Below are positions 1 through 6,591 of a stretch of 7,138 bases of DNA, piece by piece. The stretch comes from a bacterium (GTDB taxonomy: Bacteria > Armatimonadota > Chthonomonadetes > Chthonomonadales > Chthonomonadaceae), in contig JAJZFK010000223.1 in assembly GCA_021805405.1 (NCBI GenBank), positions 1-7,138 on the forward strand, given 5' to 3'. Position 1 is the first letter of the stretch, and the number at the start of each line of letters is the position of its first letter. Made by a program: the position numbers and the translations under genes. The notes under the pieces were generated by a model. The model did no database searches, was not told the DNA's origin, and was given only the letters and a program-made list of their open reading frames with translations.

Positions 1-19
1 GTTTTGTGCGCCCGCGGCC

Positions 20-53
20 GCCCGGCTTCAACGGCGAAGCCGGGCTTTTTTTT
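20..53 (+). terminator. Rho-independent terminator of an upstream gene
   Basis: A perfect 10-bp stem (20-29 pairing with 36-45, core CCCGGCTTC/GAAGCCGGG) encloses a 6-base loop and is followed directly by eight T residues at 46-53. This is the classic intrinsic terminator layout for plus-strand transcription. The opposite side has no T run, so it acts in one direction. It should end a transcript whose gene lies left of the window, and it isolates the gene starting at 243 from that upstream unit. Confidence 0.93.
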
Positions 54-107
54 ACACACCTCTACGATTAATTTCTAGGCTCTTTTGAATTGAAGCGACA
101 AATCTGA

Positions 108-163
108 CGTTTTGATTGGCAAGTACCGACCACACACTGGACCGTATTGAACACATCAAAACG
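108..163. repeat. 9-bp inverted repeat ahead of the zinc-ribbon gene
   Basis: CGTTTTGAT at 108-116 is matched perfectly by its reverse complement ATCAAAACG at 155-163, with 38 bases between. It sits in the 189-base gap between the upstream terminator and the ATG at 243. It could be an operator pair or a leader hairpin. No convincing paired -35/-10 boxes were found nearby; only an isolated A/T-rich -10-like stretch around 200-208 was seen. The role is unknown. Confidence 0.35.
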
Positions 164-242
164 CAACTTAACACGAATCCTCCCGCCGAACGTAGAACTT
201 ATTATATAGAACGCGTTCCCACCAGATCGCGCAGGAGAAACT

Positions 243-962
243 ATGAACGTTCGAGATAATCTTGAAGCATTGCTGTCCCTGCAGGAAATCGATAGTGCGC
301 TAGATACCGCCAAGAGAAAATATGCGGCACTTGATAAGGGTTTGCAGGTACGTCAGGAATATGAGTCTGCAAAGGGTGTACTAGGAAGTGCCGAACAGCT
401 CGTGAAACAGACAGAGATGGAATTGAAGGACGCGCAACTGGAATGCAAAGGTGTGGTAGATCGGCATAAACTTGAATACGCCAAGCTCTATAGTGGAAAA
501 GTTACAGGATCTCGCGAATTACAAGATTTGCAGGCTGAGGTTGAAATGCTTGAGCGAAATTCTCATAAGTTGAAGGAGAAGGTGGATGACCTTGCTCGCC
601 AACTTGAAAACCAGCGTTCGCGTGCACTGGAACTTCGCCAGGACGCCACTCGTGCCGGGAACGCGTTGCGTAGACACCTGGAAGGGTTCAACAAGATTGC
701 GGCTATCCTACGCGATGAGGCAGCAACCCTTTCCGCGAGTAGGGCCGAAGCCGCCGCAAAAACACCCAGTGACCTACTTGGAAGGTACGAGTTGCTTCGC
801 ACTGCTCGAGGTGGCGTAGCCATTGTAATGATGCAGGAAGGTGAAGTTTGCAGCGGCTGTAGAATGCGACTATCTGCAAGCCTGAAGCAGCGCGTAAATG
901 CCTGTACTGACATCGTACTTTGCGAAAACTGCGAGCGAATTATCTGCCCGCAACCCAAGTAA
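243..962 (+). CDS. Coiled-coil protein with C-terminal C4 zinc ribbon (COG1579 type)
   Basis: The 239-residue protein starts at ATG 243, five bases after an AGGAG ribosome binding site at 233-237. Residues about 5-175 are almost wholly charged heptad-like helix, rich in Leu, Glu, Lys and Arg, and should form a long antiparallel coiled-coil hairpin. The C-terminal 40 residues carry two zinc knuckles, CSGC (Cys203, Cys206) and CENC (Cys227, Cys230), followed by ERII. This matches the zf-RING_7/COG1579 family; the segment LYSGKVTGSRELQDLQ in the middle is also typical. The family is widespread and thought to act in nucleic-acid or ribosome-linked processes, but its biochemical role is not settled, so no gene symbol is given. 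No signal peptide or membrane segment is seen, so it is cytoplasmic. Two extra cysteines (221 and 235) flank the second knuckle, and the usual Gly after the last knuckle Cys is Glu. It appears monocistronic. Confidence 0.88.
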   Translation: MNVRDNLEALLSLQEIDSALDTAKRKYAALDKGLQVRQEYESAKGVLGSAEQLVKQTEMELKDAQLECKGVVDRHKLEYAKLYSGKVTGSRELQDLQAEVEMLERNSHKLKEKVDDLARQLENQRSRALELRQDATRAGNALRRHLEGFNKIAAILRDEAATLSASRAEAAAKTPSDLLGRYELLRTARGGVAIVMMQEGEVCSGCRMRLSASLKQRVNACTDIVLCENCERIICPQPK

Positions 963-1054
963 CTTGCCATATTCCAGGCTAAGACCTCTACTGGTTAATT
1001 CTGCCTATATAACAACCATTGCAGCCTTGACTTATTATTGAGAATACAGGAAAT

Positions 1055-1083
1055 GGGGTAACGCGTGGAAATCGCCCTACCCC
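1055..1083. terminator. Possible bidirectional terminator between convergent genes
   Basis: GGGGTA at 1055-1060 pairs with TACCCC at 1078-1083. After a 2x2 mismatch a further GCG/CGC helix closes a loop of about seven bases. The hairpin sits between the convergent stops of the zinc-ribbon gene (962) and the ferredoxin gene (1097). The T-rich tails are weak on both sides (TGATGTTATTT on plus, ATTTCC on minus), so termination strength is uncertain. Confidence 0.4.
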
Positions 1084-1096
1084 TGATGTTATTTAC

Positions 1097-1417
1097 CTAA
1101 GCCTGTGGGCGTGGTCCAGGGCCGATTTCTTCAATGTGCGCGCGCTTCGCGACCCGGATCGTCAAGTCGTTTTCTACGCGCAACTGGCAGGACAGCCTGA
1201 ACTTTGCAATGAGCTCGGGCTCCTCAAGGGCTTCTCGCTCGCTATCGCTCATAGGTGGCACAGATCCTTCTACTACCTCTATACGACAAGTAGTACACCG
1301 GGCCTGTCCACCACACCTATGTAGAACATCAATTCCGTTATCTTCCAGTGCAAGAACGAGCTTTGTGCCTGCTACGGCTTCAAACGTCTTTTCACCTTCA
1401 ACTGTTATTTGAGGCAT
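1097..1417 (-). CDS. [2Fe-2S] ferredoxin
   Basis: This 106-residue soluble electron carrier has the four cluster-ligating cysteines of a [2Fe-2S] ferredoxin: Cys35, Cys41 and Cys44 in CGGQARCTTC, and Cys77 in LSCQ. The C-x5-C-x2-C spacing is like adrenodoxin/ISC-type ferredoxins, not the x4 spacing of plant photosynthetic ones. The N-terminal beta strand, the acidic helix around SDSEREALEEPEL (58-70) and the final strand DLTIRV fit the beta-grasp fold. The ATG at 1417 is preceded by GGAG about 11 bases away, which is rather long. The short tail after residue 92 ends in a Pro/Gly-rich stretch. It stands alone, divergent from the M48 protease gene and convergent with the zinc-ribbon gene, so its redox partner cannot be inferred. 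Iron-sulfur assembly or an oxygenase/P450-like partner are both possible. Confidence 0.93.
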   Translation of the reverse strand: MPQITVEGEKTFEAVAGTKLVLALEDNGIDVLHRCGGQARCTTCRIEVVEGSVPPMSDSEREALEEPELIAKFRLSCQLRVENDLTIRVAKRAHIEEIGPGPRPQA

Positions 1418-1422
1418 ATAAC

Positions 1423-1451
1423 TTGGATCTCCAGATATTTCGTTTTATTAG
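1423..1451 (+). promoter_or_regulatory. Candidate promoter of the M48 protease gene
   Basis: TTGGAT (1423-1428), a 17-base spacer and TATTAG (1446-1451) form a reasonable sigma-70-type promoter. The predicted start point, about 1457-1459, falls on the first bases of the inverted repeat at 1457-1536, so the transcript would begin with the hairpin's 5' arm. The boxes are imperfect and this is inference from sequence only. Confidence 0.4.
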
Positions 1452-1456
1452 AGATT

Positions 1457-1536
1457 GGGCTCACGCCTAGTTAGGTCGTGGCCAATGTACAATGTGCAAT
1501 ACATTCTATCCTATTTCCTAACGTAGGAGTGAGCCC
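1457..1536 (+). promoter_or_regulatory. Long leader hairpin that covers the M48 ribosome binding site
   Basis: Bases 1457-1475 pair with 1517-1536 in an 18-bp helix with one G/A mismatch (1465/1528) and one bulged G (1523). The outer eight pairs, GGGCTCAC with GTGAGCCC, are perfect. Within the loop a second perfect 6-bp repeat, AATGTA (1484-1489) and TACATT (1500-1505), can stack on top. The 3' arm contains the whole AGGAG ribosome binding site (1525-1529) and stops one base before the TTG start codon at 1537. As RNA this should block translation initiation unless opened. As DNA it could be a binding site in the divergent ferredoxin/M48 region. Confidence 0.6.
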
Positions 1537-3549
1537 TTGGCTAGGAGCCGACCTGGAAAACCACAAATCAATGCGCAAACACGTACTGCGATGCACCTTG
1601 AAACCGAGCTTCACCGCGCACCTTTAAAGTTTGCAAAGCGGCTCAACCTCCTTATCGCGCTGGGCTATGCGTACTTCGTAGGTTCGCTATTGCTGGGTTC
1701 CATTTGCCTGACAGCCGCGTTGCGGCTCTTGTTGAACGGCGACTTGAGCGAAGCAGTTATACCGCTCGTGCTGGGCTTAGCAACGCTGCCACTTATTTTC
1801 GCCTTTCCATATGGAGCATCCCGGCCAGAGGGCGTAGCAGTGACGAGCAAACAGGCCCCCAGGCTTCATGATATGGTTGGTGAAGTTGCCGATACACTTG
1901 GTATACCTGTGCCCGACCAAATTCTCATTTACAGCGAATTTAATGCGTTTGCTGCTCAGCGAACAACTTTTGATAACCAGCTACATCGCCGAACTTACAA
2001 CTACATCGGTATTGGTCTGCCACTTATGTTGGCAAGCACACCGGAATTTCTTAAGAGTACCGTAGCCCACGAACTAGGGCATCTATTGAGCAACGATGGA
2101 TGTACTGCACAGCGGATCAGCCACGTTACAACTCTTTGGAATCGGGTGCTTGAACGTTCAATGCGCATAAGAATAGCGAACTTTCACTTAGCAGGCTTCG
2201 CAGCATTTTACCAATGGTATATACCACTGCTAACTGCGTACATAGTAACTCTATCTAGAAAACAGGAGCTAGATGCCGACCAGGCCGCGGTGCGCATTTG
2301 CAACCCAGGCACTAGTACAAGCGCGCTTGTTAATACATTCCTGAGGAACCGCTACTTCCGCACGACTGTCCGTGAGCAATTCTGGCGACAGGCACGTCAC
2401 TCTCCCTTACCATTGCCAGGCTGGTACGCACACATTTCAGGTGAACTTAGGAGTAGTGGGTGGAACTTGAATGCCGGCCCAGCCCTGTGTGACGCACTAC
2501 TCGCTGAGACACGTGCATGGCACACGCATCCTTGCCTGTACGACAGACTAGTTTCCATGCAGAATCTCCACGATGTCGTATGCATGAACGCCGTTGACGA
2601 TAACTGGTGCCCCGTGGAGGCTATTCTGAAATCCTATATGCCCGCAGAACGTGGTGCCGCGATTAGGCATGTTACTGTTCCAGTCATCGTTAAAAAGGAC
2701 GCGGCAACGTACTACCTGCAGCAAGATCGCGACCGAGTGCAAAACATACTTGAGTCTCAATGGATTTCAGAAGCCAAGGGAGACTGGGCAAAAATGCACG
2801 AAGAACATTCGTGCTCAATACGATGCCTGAAGCGATTGAAATGCCAGTTGTCTGGGGGACTCACCAACTGGCAAATGGGCACATTGGCGGTAACAACTAG
2901 CTTTGTTGACGGACTCGACGCTGCGGTACCCTTGCTATTTGCTGCAGCGCAACTTCCTGAAACTAACCCGCTTGTGCTGTTCCAACTTGGGCGCGCACTC
3001 ATTGCTGCCGATAATGATGCGGGCGAGGAACTTCTTCAACGGGCAATGAAAGCCGACATCGAGAGAATTCCGGCGGCTACAAAACTGATCTCAGCATTCT
3101 ACAAGCGACGCAATCAGGCTGATATCGTAGCGGAAGTTGAGAAGTTCGCAACAAGCTGGTCAGGTGAGATCACCCGGCAAAGTAAAGCACGAAGATCTGT
3201 GCAACCAGGGGACATGCGCCGATCGGCCTCTATATCCGAGAATGGTGCAGTGTATATCCGCGACGAGGCCAAAGGCTATCCAGAAATAAGGGCCGTAGTT
3301 ATTTCGGAGAAGTGCGTACAACAGAATCCAGACGCATGGGTATTACAGGTAGCTGTCGAGTTTAGCCGGAGGATGGAACCCGCAAAAGCAGAGCGAATCT
3401 GCAGCCTGTTGCAGATGGCTGTCCCAATGGAAAGCTGCTCATACTTTGTCCATATTCGACGTGATGATCGTGCAAGCTTGCGCCACGTTCATAAATACGG
3501 CACATCTGTTTACATTGCCAATTTGAAGTACGCGCCCAGGTTGCCATAA
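1537..3549 (+). CDS. Membrane M48-family zinc metalloprotease with long C-terminal extension
   Basis: The 670-residue protein is a predicted integral-membrane zinc endopeptidase of the M48 (Ste24/HtpX) family. The zinc site is HELGH (His178-His182) with the downstream ELDAD motif (Glu244 as third ligand, Asp248), followed by the conserved HPCLYDRL (His331 to Leu338). Hydrophobic segments at about 38-66 and 72-92 precede the catalytic domain, and a third at about 218-239 lies between the zinc motifs, the usual M48 plan. Family members of this plan are usually 280-450 residues. Here about 330 residues follow the catalytic domain; part of it (about 455-540) is helical and TPR-like, and the last 130 residues match nothing I recognise. 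The TTG start is chosen because AGGAG at 1525-1529 lies seven bases upstream, while the first ATG (1591) has no such site. The binding site lies within a strong hairpin. A role in membrane protein quality control is inferred from the family only. Confidence 0.88.
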   Translation: MARSRPGKPQINAQTRTAMHLETELHRAPLKFAKRLNLLIALGYAYFVGSLLLGSICLTAALRLLLNGDLSEAVIPLVLGLATLPLIFAFPYGASRPEGVAVTSKQAPRLHDMVGEVADTLGIPVPDQILIYSEFNAFAAQRTTFDNQLHRRTYNYIGIGLPLMLASTPEFLKSTVAHELGHLLSNDGCTAQRISHVTTLWNRVLERSMRIRIANFHLAGFAAFYQWYIPLLTAYIVTLSRKQELDADQAAVRICNPGTSTSALVNTFLRNRYFRTTVREQFWRQARHSPLPLPGWYAHISGELRSSGWNLNAGPALCDALLAETRAWHTHPCLYDRLVSMQNLHDVVCMNAVDDNWCPVEAILKSYMPAERGAAIRHVTVPVIVKKDAATYYLQQDRDRVQNILESQWISEAKGDWAKMHEEHSCSIRCLKRLKCQLSGGLTNWQMGTLAVTTSFVDGLDAAVPLLFAAAQLPETNPLVLFQLGRALIAADNDAGEELLQRAMKADIERIPAATKLISAFYKRRNQADIVAEVEKFATSWSGEITRQSKARRSVQPGDMRRSASISENGAVYIRDEAKGYPEIRAVVISEKCVQQNPDAWVLQVAVEFSRRMEPAKAERICSLLQMAVPMESCSYFVHIRRDDRASLRHVHKYGTSVYIANLKYAPRLP

Positions 3550-3702
3550 TTCCATGGTTGTAGGCACACTCTAAAAGGGGTAAGTCCATCTGTACTTCAA
3601 AATGGTTGGGGTGAAGTTTGATCGTCGGTGTCTTGTTTTCGCATTCTGTTCTCTTAGGTCTATATTGCCATAACACGGTCACTTTTCGGCCAGTCCTTAA
3701 GG

Positions 3703-4047
3703 TTACAGAATCTCTCGTACTCTCGGTACGTATGGCCAGATTCTAAAGACCTTTGAAGACGGCTGCACGTTGTTCAGAATATCTGTTTTCCATCTTAACT
3801 CAATGCGCTCTCCACCCAAATACTCCACTAGTTGTTTTGCAAAGTCAAATGATCTCAAGGATTCCTCGCTTCGTTCAATCGCCTGCACCTGATCCTTAAT
3901 CCAGCTTCGCGCATCGGTTCCATTGGCAAACAGCAATAGGAATCCATCACTGTCGGCGCCATACCAGGGCGATATACCCCTGGTTAGCGCGCGATTCACG
4001 GCGAAGAAAAGATCTTCCAGGCGGTCTCCTTCGTAGAGATACTTCAT
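3703..4047 (-). CDS. Hypothetical protein, 114 residues
   Basis: I do not recognise this protein. It would be small, soluble and charged, with no signal peptide, membrane segment or cysteines. It begins MKYLYEGDRLEDLF and has an aromatic, glycine-rich central part (SPWYGADSDGFLLLFANG) followed by a likely long helix (DARSWIKDQVQAIERSEESLRSFDFAKQLVEYL) and a strand-like end. That alternation looks like a compact alpha/beta domain. The ATG at 4047 is preferred because AGG lies nine bases upstream with a further AAGGA. A GTG at 4077 would add ten residues but lacks a good binding site, and no other start exists before the in-frame stop further upstream. It is convergent with the M48 gene and far from the GH130 gene, so context gives no function. 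The sustained open frame with protein-like composition supports a real gene, though a shadow is not excluded. Confidence 0.6.
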   Translation of the reverse strand: MKYLYEGDRLEDLFFAVNRALTRGISPWYGADSDGFLLLFANGTDARSWIKDQVQAIERSEESLRSFDFAKQLVEYLGGERIELRWKTDILNNVQPSSKVFRIWPYVPRVREIL

Positions 4048-4130
4048 GGTATCAAGCCTATCCTTCCCCCGGTACACTGTCCCATTGGTCCATTGATCAA
4101 CACGGTAATTCCCACATGAGTGCTGGAATT

Positions 4131-4198
4131 GTTACTTTCTGCGAGTACCGAGAATGCAAGTAACTTAAATTATATTATTGGACAGGCCGAGTTGTAAT
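4131..4198 (-). promoter_or_regulatory. Candidate promoter and leader repeat for the hypothetical gene
   Basis: Reading the minus strand, ATTACA (4198-4193), an 18-base spacer and a perfect TATAAT (4174-4169) form a possible promoter with a start near 4162. Directly at that point a perfect 7-bp inverted repeat begins (GTTACTT at 4131-4137 with AAGTAAC at 4158-4164, 20 bases apart). It may be an operator or the first hairpin of a leader of about 115 bases. The -35 box matches the consensus in only four of six positions. Confidence 0.3.
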
Positions 4199-4436
4199 TA
4201 AGGTCGAAATTCACGGAATCGCAATAAACTGACAGCCGCTACTATTTGAAAAATATGAATTGACAAATTTCAATCAAACTAATTCAGGATTTGACATTCA
4301 CGTATTTAAATCGCCATCAAGTTATCGAGATGGAATTTCAAGGCTCGCAACGGTTAATGCTGGCGTGGTCCGATATACTAGCAAGGGCAACGAACCATTA
4401 CAAACACGATAATAGGGTGAAATGTTGGTGACAAAT
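4199..4436. other. A/T-rich non-coding stretch
   Basis: This is the central part of the roughly 440-base gap between the hypothetical gene and the GH130 gene. It is visibly more A/T-rich than the flanking genes. It contains two TTGACA hexamers on the plus strand (4260-4265 and 4291-4296), but neither has a -10 box at a normal distance, and no supported gene lies downstream. The longest plus frame starting with ATG (4330, about 33 codons) lacks a ribosome binding site. I see no tRNA-like or riboswitch-like fold here. Confidence 0.5.
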
Positions 4437-4474
4437 GGCACACAGGCATCTCCCGTTACGATTGCCTGCGTGCC
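4437..4474 (-). terminator. Terminator-like hairpin after the GH130 gene
   Basis: GGCACACAGGCA at 4437-4448 and TGCCTGCGTGCC at 4463-4474 form a 12-bp stem with one wobble pair and a 14-base loop. On the minus strand it starts 11 bases past the GH130 stop codon. The following minus-strand tail is only ATTTGTC, so the T run is poor. The hairpin may stop transcription weakly or protect the 3' end of the lacI-GH130 message. On the plus strand no T run follows. Confidence 0.55.
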
Positions 4475-4485
4475 GACTCGTGAGA

Positions 4486-5466
4486 TTATACGTCTGAGTT
4501 GCGCTTTACGAAATCAATGAGCTCGTCCACTTGCGCAAAAGCGAGGCCAGTTACGGTATCCGCGCACCCATAGTAGAACGCAAGGCGCCCTGTTGGCGAA
4601 TCTGCCAGCGCTGCACAAGGAAATGCAACATTGGGTACATCGCCAACGCACTCGTAGATTGTCTGGGGCGACATGATATACGGTGCCGTGCGATAGATCA
4701 CCTTCCATGGTTGATCAATGTCCAGTAGCGCCGCTCCCGTACTGTAAACAAAACCATTACAGCTAGTTAGCACGCCATGATAGATCAGGAGCCAGCCTTC
4801 GGTCGTTTCAATAGGGATTGGGCCAGCACCAATCTTGGTAGATTGCCATCCCCCTTTGGTACCCATAACAAACCGGTGTTTGCCCCAGAATGTCATATCG
4901 GGACTTTCGCTGTAATGAATGTCACCAAAAGGTGTATGCCCATTATCACTGGGCCGACTTAGCATAGCATACCGACCACCAATTTTCCTGGGGAAGAGTA
5001 CGCCGTTACGGTTAAACGGCAAAAACGCATTCTCCAGCTTATGAAATGATTTAAAATCGTGTGTATATGCCACACCAATAGTGGGCCCATGGTACCCATT
5101 ACACCAGGTTATGTAATAACGGTCGTCGATCCAGCATACTCGCGGATCATATCCATATTCCCAACGTACCACCTCGGGATCGTCCGCGATAAACTGAATG
5201 CGCTCGGGTGAAAGCGTCCAGGATATACCATCTTCACTGCGGCCCGAATGTAGCTGCATCTCACGACGATTGTCGTCGCATCGGAATACTCCGGCGAACT
5301 TACCCTGATACGGCACTACAGCGCTATTAAAAATGCTATTTGATGTTGGAAGCAGGTTACGCGGAATAATAGGGTTATGCGTGTATCTCCACACTACACC
5401 AGGATCACCGGCTGGTTTTTCCTGCCATGGTATGTTTGGCAGGGCATCGCCAAGAATTGTAGCCAT
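4486..5466 (-). CDS. GH130 family beta-mannoside phosphorylase-like enzyme
   Basis: The 326-residue cytoplasmic protein is a glycoside hydrolase family 130 enzyme. Characterised members of this type reversibly phosphorolyse beta-1,4-mannosides such as mannosyl-glucose or mannooligosaccharides, releasing alpha-mannose 1-phosphate. Motifs spread along the five-bladed propeller include FNSAVVPY, YDPRV (Asp107, probable proton donor), HGPTIGVAYTHDF, FNRNGVLFPRKI, RPSDNGHTPFGD, KIGAGPIPIETTEGWLLIYHGV and VPNVAFPCAAL, then YYGCADT (Asp303). Lys211 and His230 are candidate phosphate ligands by recall of related structures. Length and sequence are strikingly like Thermotoga TM1225 as I remember it. 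The ATG at 5466 is chosen because GAGGAG lies eight bases upstream; a TTG further up would place that site inside the gene. No signal peptide is seen, which agrees with a phosphorylase acting on imported sugar. It follows the lacI gene by 80 bases and is probably controlled by it. The exact substrate and subfamily are not determined. Confidence 0.93.
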   Translation of the reverse strand: MATILGDALPNIPWQEKPAGDPGVVWRYTHNPIIPRNLLPTSNSIFNSAVVPYQGKFAGVFRCDDNRREMQLHSGRSEDGISWTLSPERIQFIADDPEVVRWEYGYDPRVCWIDDRYYITWCNGYHGPTIGVAYTHDFKSFHKLENAFLPFNRNGVLFPRKIGGRYAMLSRPSDNGHTPFGDIHYSESPDMTFWGKHRFVMGTKGGWQSTKIGAGPIPIETTEGWLLIYHGVLTSCNGFVYSTGAALLDIDQPWKVIYRTAPYIMSPQTIYECVGDVPNVAFPCAALADSPTGRLAFYYGCADTVTGLAFAQVDELIDFVKRNSDV

Positions 5467-5495
5467 CAAATTTGCTCCTCTTTTCAATTTGCGAA

Positions 5496-5519
5496 GGCGG
5501 ATAGCGTGATAAACCCGCC
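5496..5519 (-). other. Small inverted repeat in the lacI-GH130 gap
   Basis: GGCGG (5496-5500) and CCGCC (5515-5519) can form a 5-bp hairpin with a 14-base loop in the 80-base spacer between the two genes. No T run follows on the minus strand. It may tune the relative amounts of the two products or mean nothing; no promoter with good boxes was found in this spacer. Confidence 0.25.
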
Positions 5520-5545
5520 AGCTGCCTTCCTATACTTACTTGCAC

Positions 5546-6562
5546 TTAGCGTGGCCGGGGCGGGCACGTTGTACCCCGCACAACCAGTTCCACGCTCATC
5601 GTTCGCTTACACTCATTGAAAGGTGTGCCACTCCCCAATGCTACTGCAAACTGCACGGACAATCGGCCTATTTCCCGCGCCGGCTGTCGGATGGTCGTCA
5701 AATTCGCTGATGCAGCAGCCGACGGCGCATCATCAAACCCAATGATAGATAAGTCTTCTGGTACGCGAACTCCCAACCTCCGGAAGGCTGCTATGAGGCT
5801 TATGGCGTGATAGTCGTCACCTGCAACTATAGCAGTTACCCTTGGACGGCTCTCAATAACCTGCTGCACAACGGCATCCGCGTCAAATTCGTACGTTTCA
5901 GGGTAAACCGCCACTCCACATCCTATGCCTTTCGCAGAAACTGCCGCTGCGAAAGCAACCGCACGCTCGTTCAGGTCCGCGCTTACCGGTGCACCCACAA
6001 ACCCGATACAGCTGTGTCCTAATTCTACAAGATGGTTAACTGCAGATGTAATTCCGCCGTGGTTATCAACACAAATTGCGCCCAAGCCATCTGGAACGTT
6101 TGGAGCGTAGAGCATGACGGTTGGAAGATGAGAGTCGGCCAGTACCTGAAGCTCCTCTGCGGGAAAAAGATTGGCAGCCACTACCAAACCGTCTACCCGC
6201 CCATCCATGAACATTAATGCGCGATCCTTATGCTTTCGTGCAGGAAAATCCATGTAGTACAACATATCGAAGCCCGCTTCAGTTAGGCCATCTGCAATAC
6301 CACTGAGCAATTCCATATTAATGCTGGCAGAAAAGGTTTGCCAGTACGGCCAGGTACGGACGCCTAACACGTTGGTTTTGCCGTTTTGCAGTGATCTAAT
6401 GAGCCCGCTTGGTGTGAAACGCAGTTCTTCCACGGCCAGTTGCACACGATTCTTCACGTCGTTACTAAACCTGCCCTTATTGTTTAGGACATTGGAGACC
6501 GTGGCGATAGATACTCCCGCGTGGGCAGCTATCATATCAATGGTGGTACGCCGTCTATTCAC
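5546..6562 (-). CDS. LacI/GalR family transcriptional regulator
   Basis: The 338-residue protein has the full LacI plan and family-typical length. The N-terminal helix-turn-helix spans about residues 7-27 (TIDMIAAHAGVSIATVSNVLN). A hinge follows (SGLIRSLQNGKTNVLGV, 52-68), then a periplasmic-binding-protein-like sugar domain with the usual landmarks: VDNHGG...HLVELGHSCIGFVG (165-190), VAGDDYHAISLIAAFRRLGVRVPEDLSIIGFDD (246-278), LTTIRQPAREIGR (288-300) and VELVVRGT (324-331). It should bind an operator as a dimer and respond to a sugar or sugar phosphate. The GTG at 6562 is the only start that keeps a complete DNA-binding domain; GAGGAG lies 12 bases upstream, a long spacing. It is first in a two-gene unit with the GH130 gene, so a mannoside-derived inducer is likely but inferred. 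A possible leader peptide precedes it. Confidence 0.95.
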   Translation of the reverse strand: MNRRRTTIDMIAAHAGVSIATVSNVLNNKGRFSNDVKNRVQLAVEELRFTPSGLIRSLQNGKTNVLGVRTWPYWQTFSASINMELLSGIADGLTEAGFDMLYYMDFPARKHKDRALMFMDGRVDGLVVAANLFPAEELQVLADSHLPTVMLYAPNVPDGLGAICVDNHGGITSAVNHLVELGHSCIGFVGAPVSADLNERAVAFAAAVSAKGIGCGVAVYPETYEFDADAVVQQVIESRPRVTAIVAGDDYHAISLIAAFRRLGVRVPEDLSIIGFDDAPSAAASANLTTIRQPAREIGRLSVQFAVALGSGTPFNECKRTMSVELVVRGTTCPPRPR

Positions 6563-6591
6563 CAGAGCGGTACACTCCTCTAAAACCGTGA

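Noticed and set aside
68..313. 81-codon minus-strand frame overlapping the leader and start of the zinc-ribbon gene
   Set aside because: It overlaps a well-supported gene, has a Ser/Arg-rich composition without domain character, and covers the region expected to hold that gene's promoter and ribosome binding site.
563..970. 135-codon minus-strand frame inside the zinc-ribbon gene
   Set aside because: Antisense shadow of a coiled-coil gene; Ser/Arg/Ala-rich low-complexity product typical of reverse-strand reading.
1134..1412. 92-codon plus-strand frame over the ferredoxin gene
   Set aside because: Antisense shadow; the ferredoxin on the other strand has all four cluster cysteines.
1457..1536. 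Reading the 80-base inverted repeat as a small transposable element (MITE)
   Set aside because: No flanking target-site duplication is seen, no second copy exists in the window, and it contains the M48 ribosome binding site, so a leader structure explains it better.
3594..3617. ACTTCA/TGAAGT hairpin with a short T run after the M48 gene
   Set aside because: Only six pairs with a 12-base loop and three T residues; too weak to call a terminator.
3362..3682. 106-codon minus-strand frame overlapping the M48 gene end
   Set aside because: Mostly antisense to the M48 coding region, without recognisable features or a good ribosome binding site.
4260..4296. Two plus-strand TTGACA boxes as promoters
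   Set aside because: No -10-like hexamer at 15-19 bases from either box, and no supported gene downstream.
4330..4431. Plus-strand 33-codon frame starting with ATG
   Set aside because: No ribosome binding site, no promoter at a proper distance, and no protein family resemblance.
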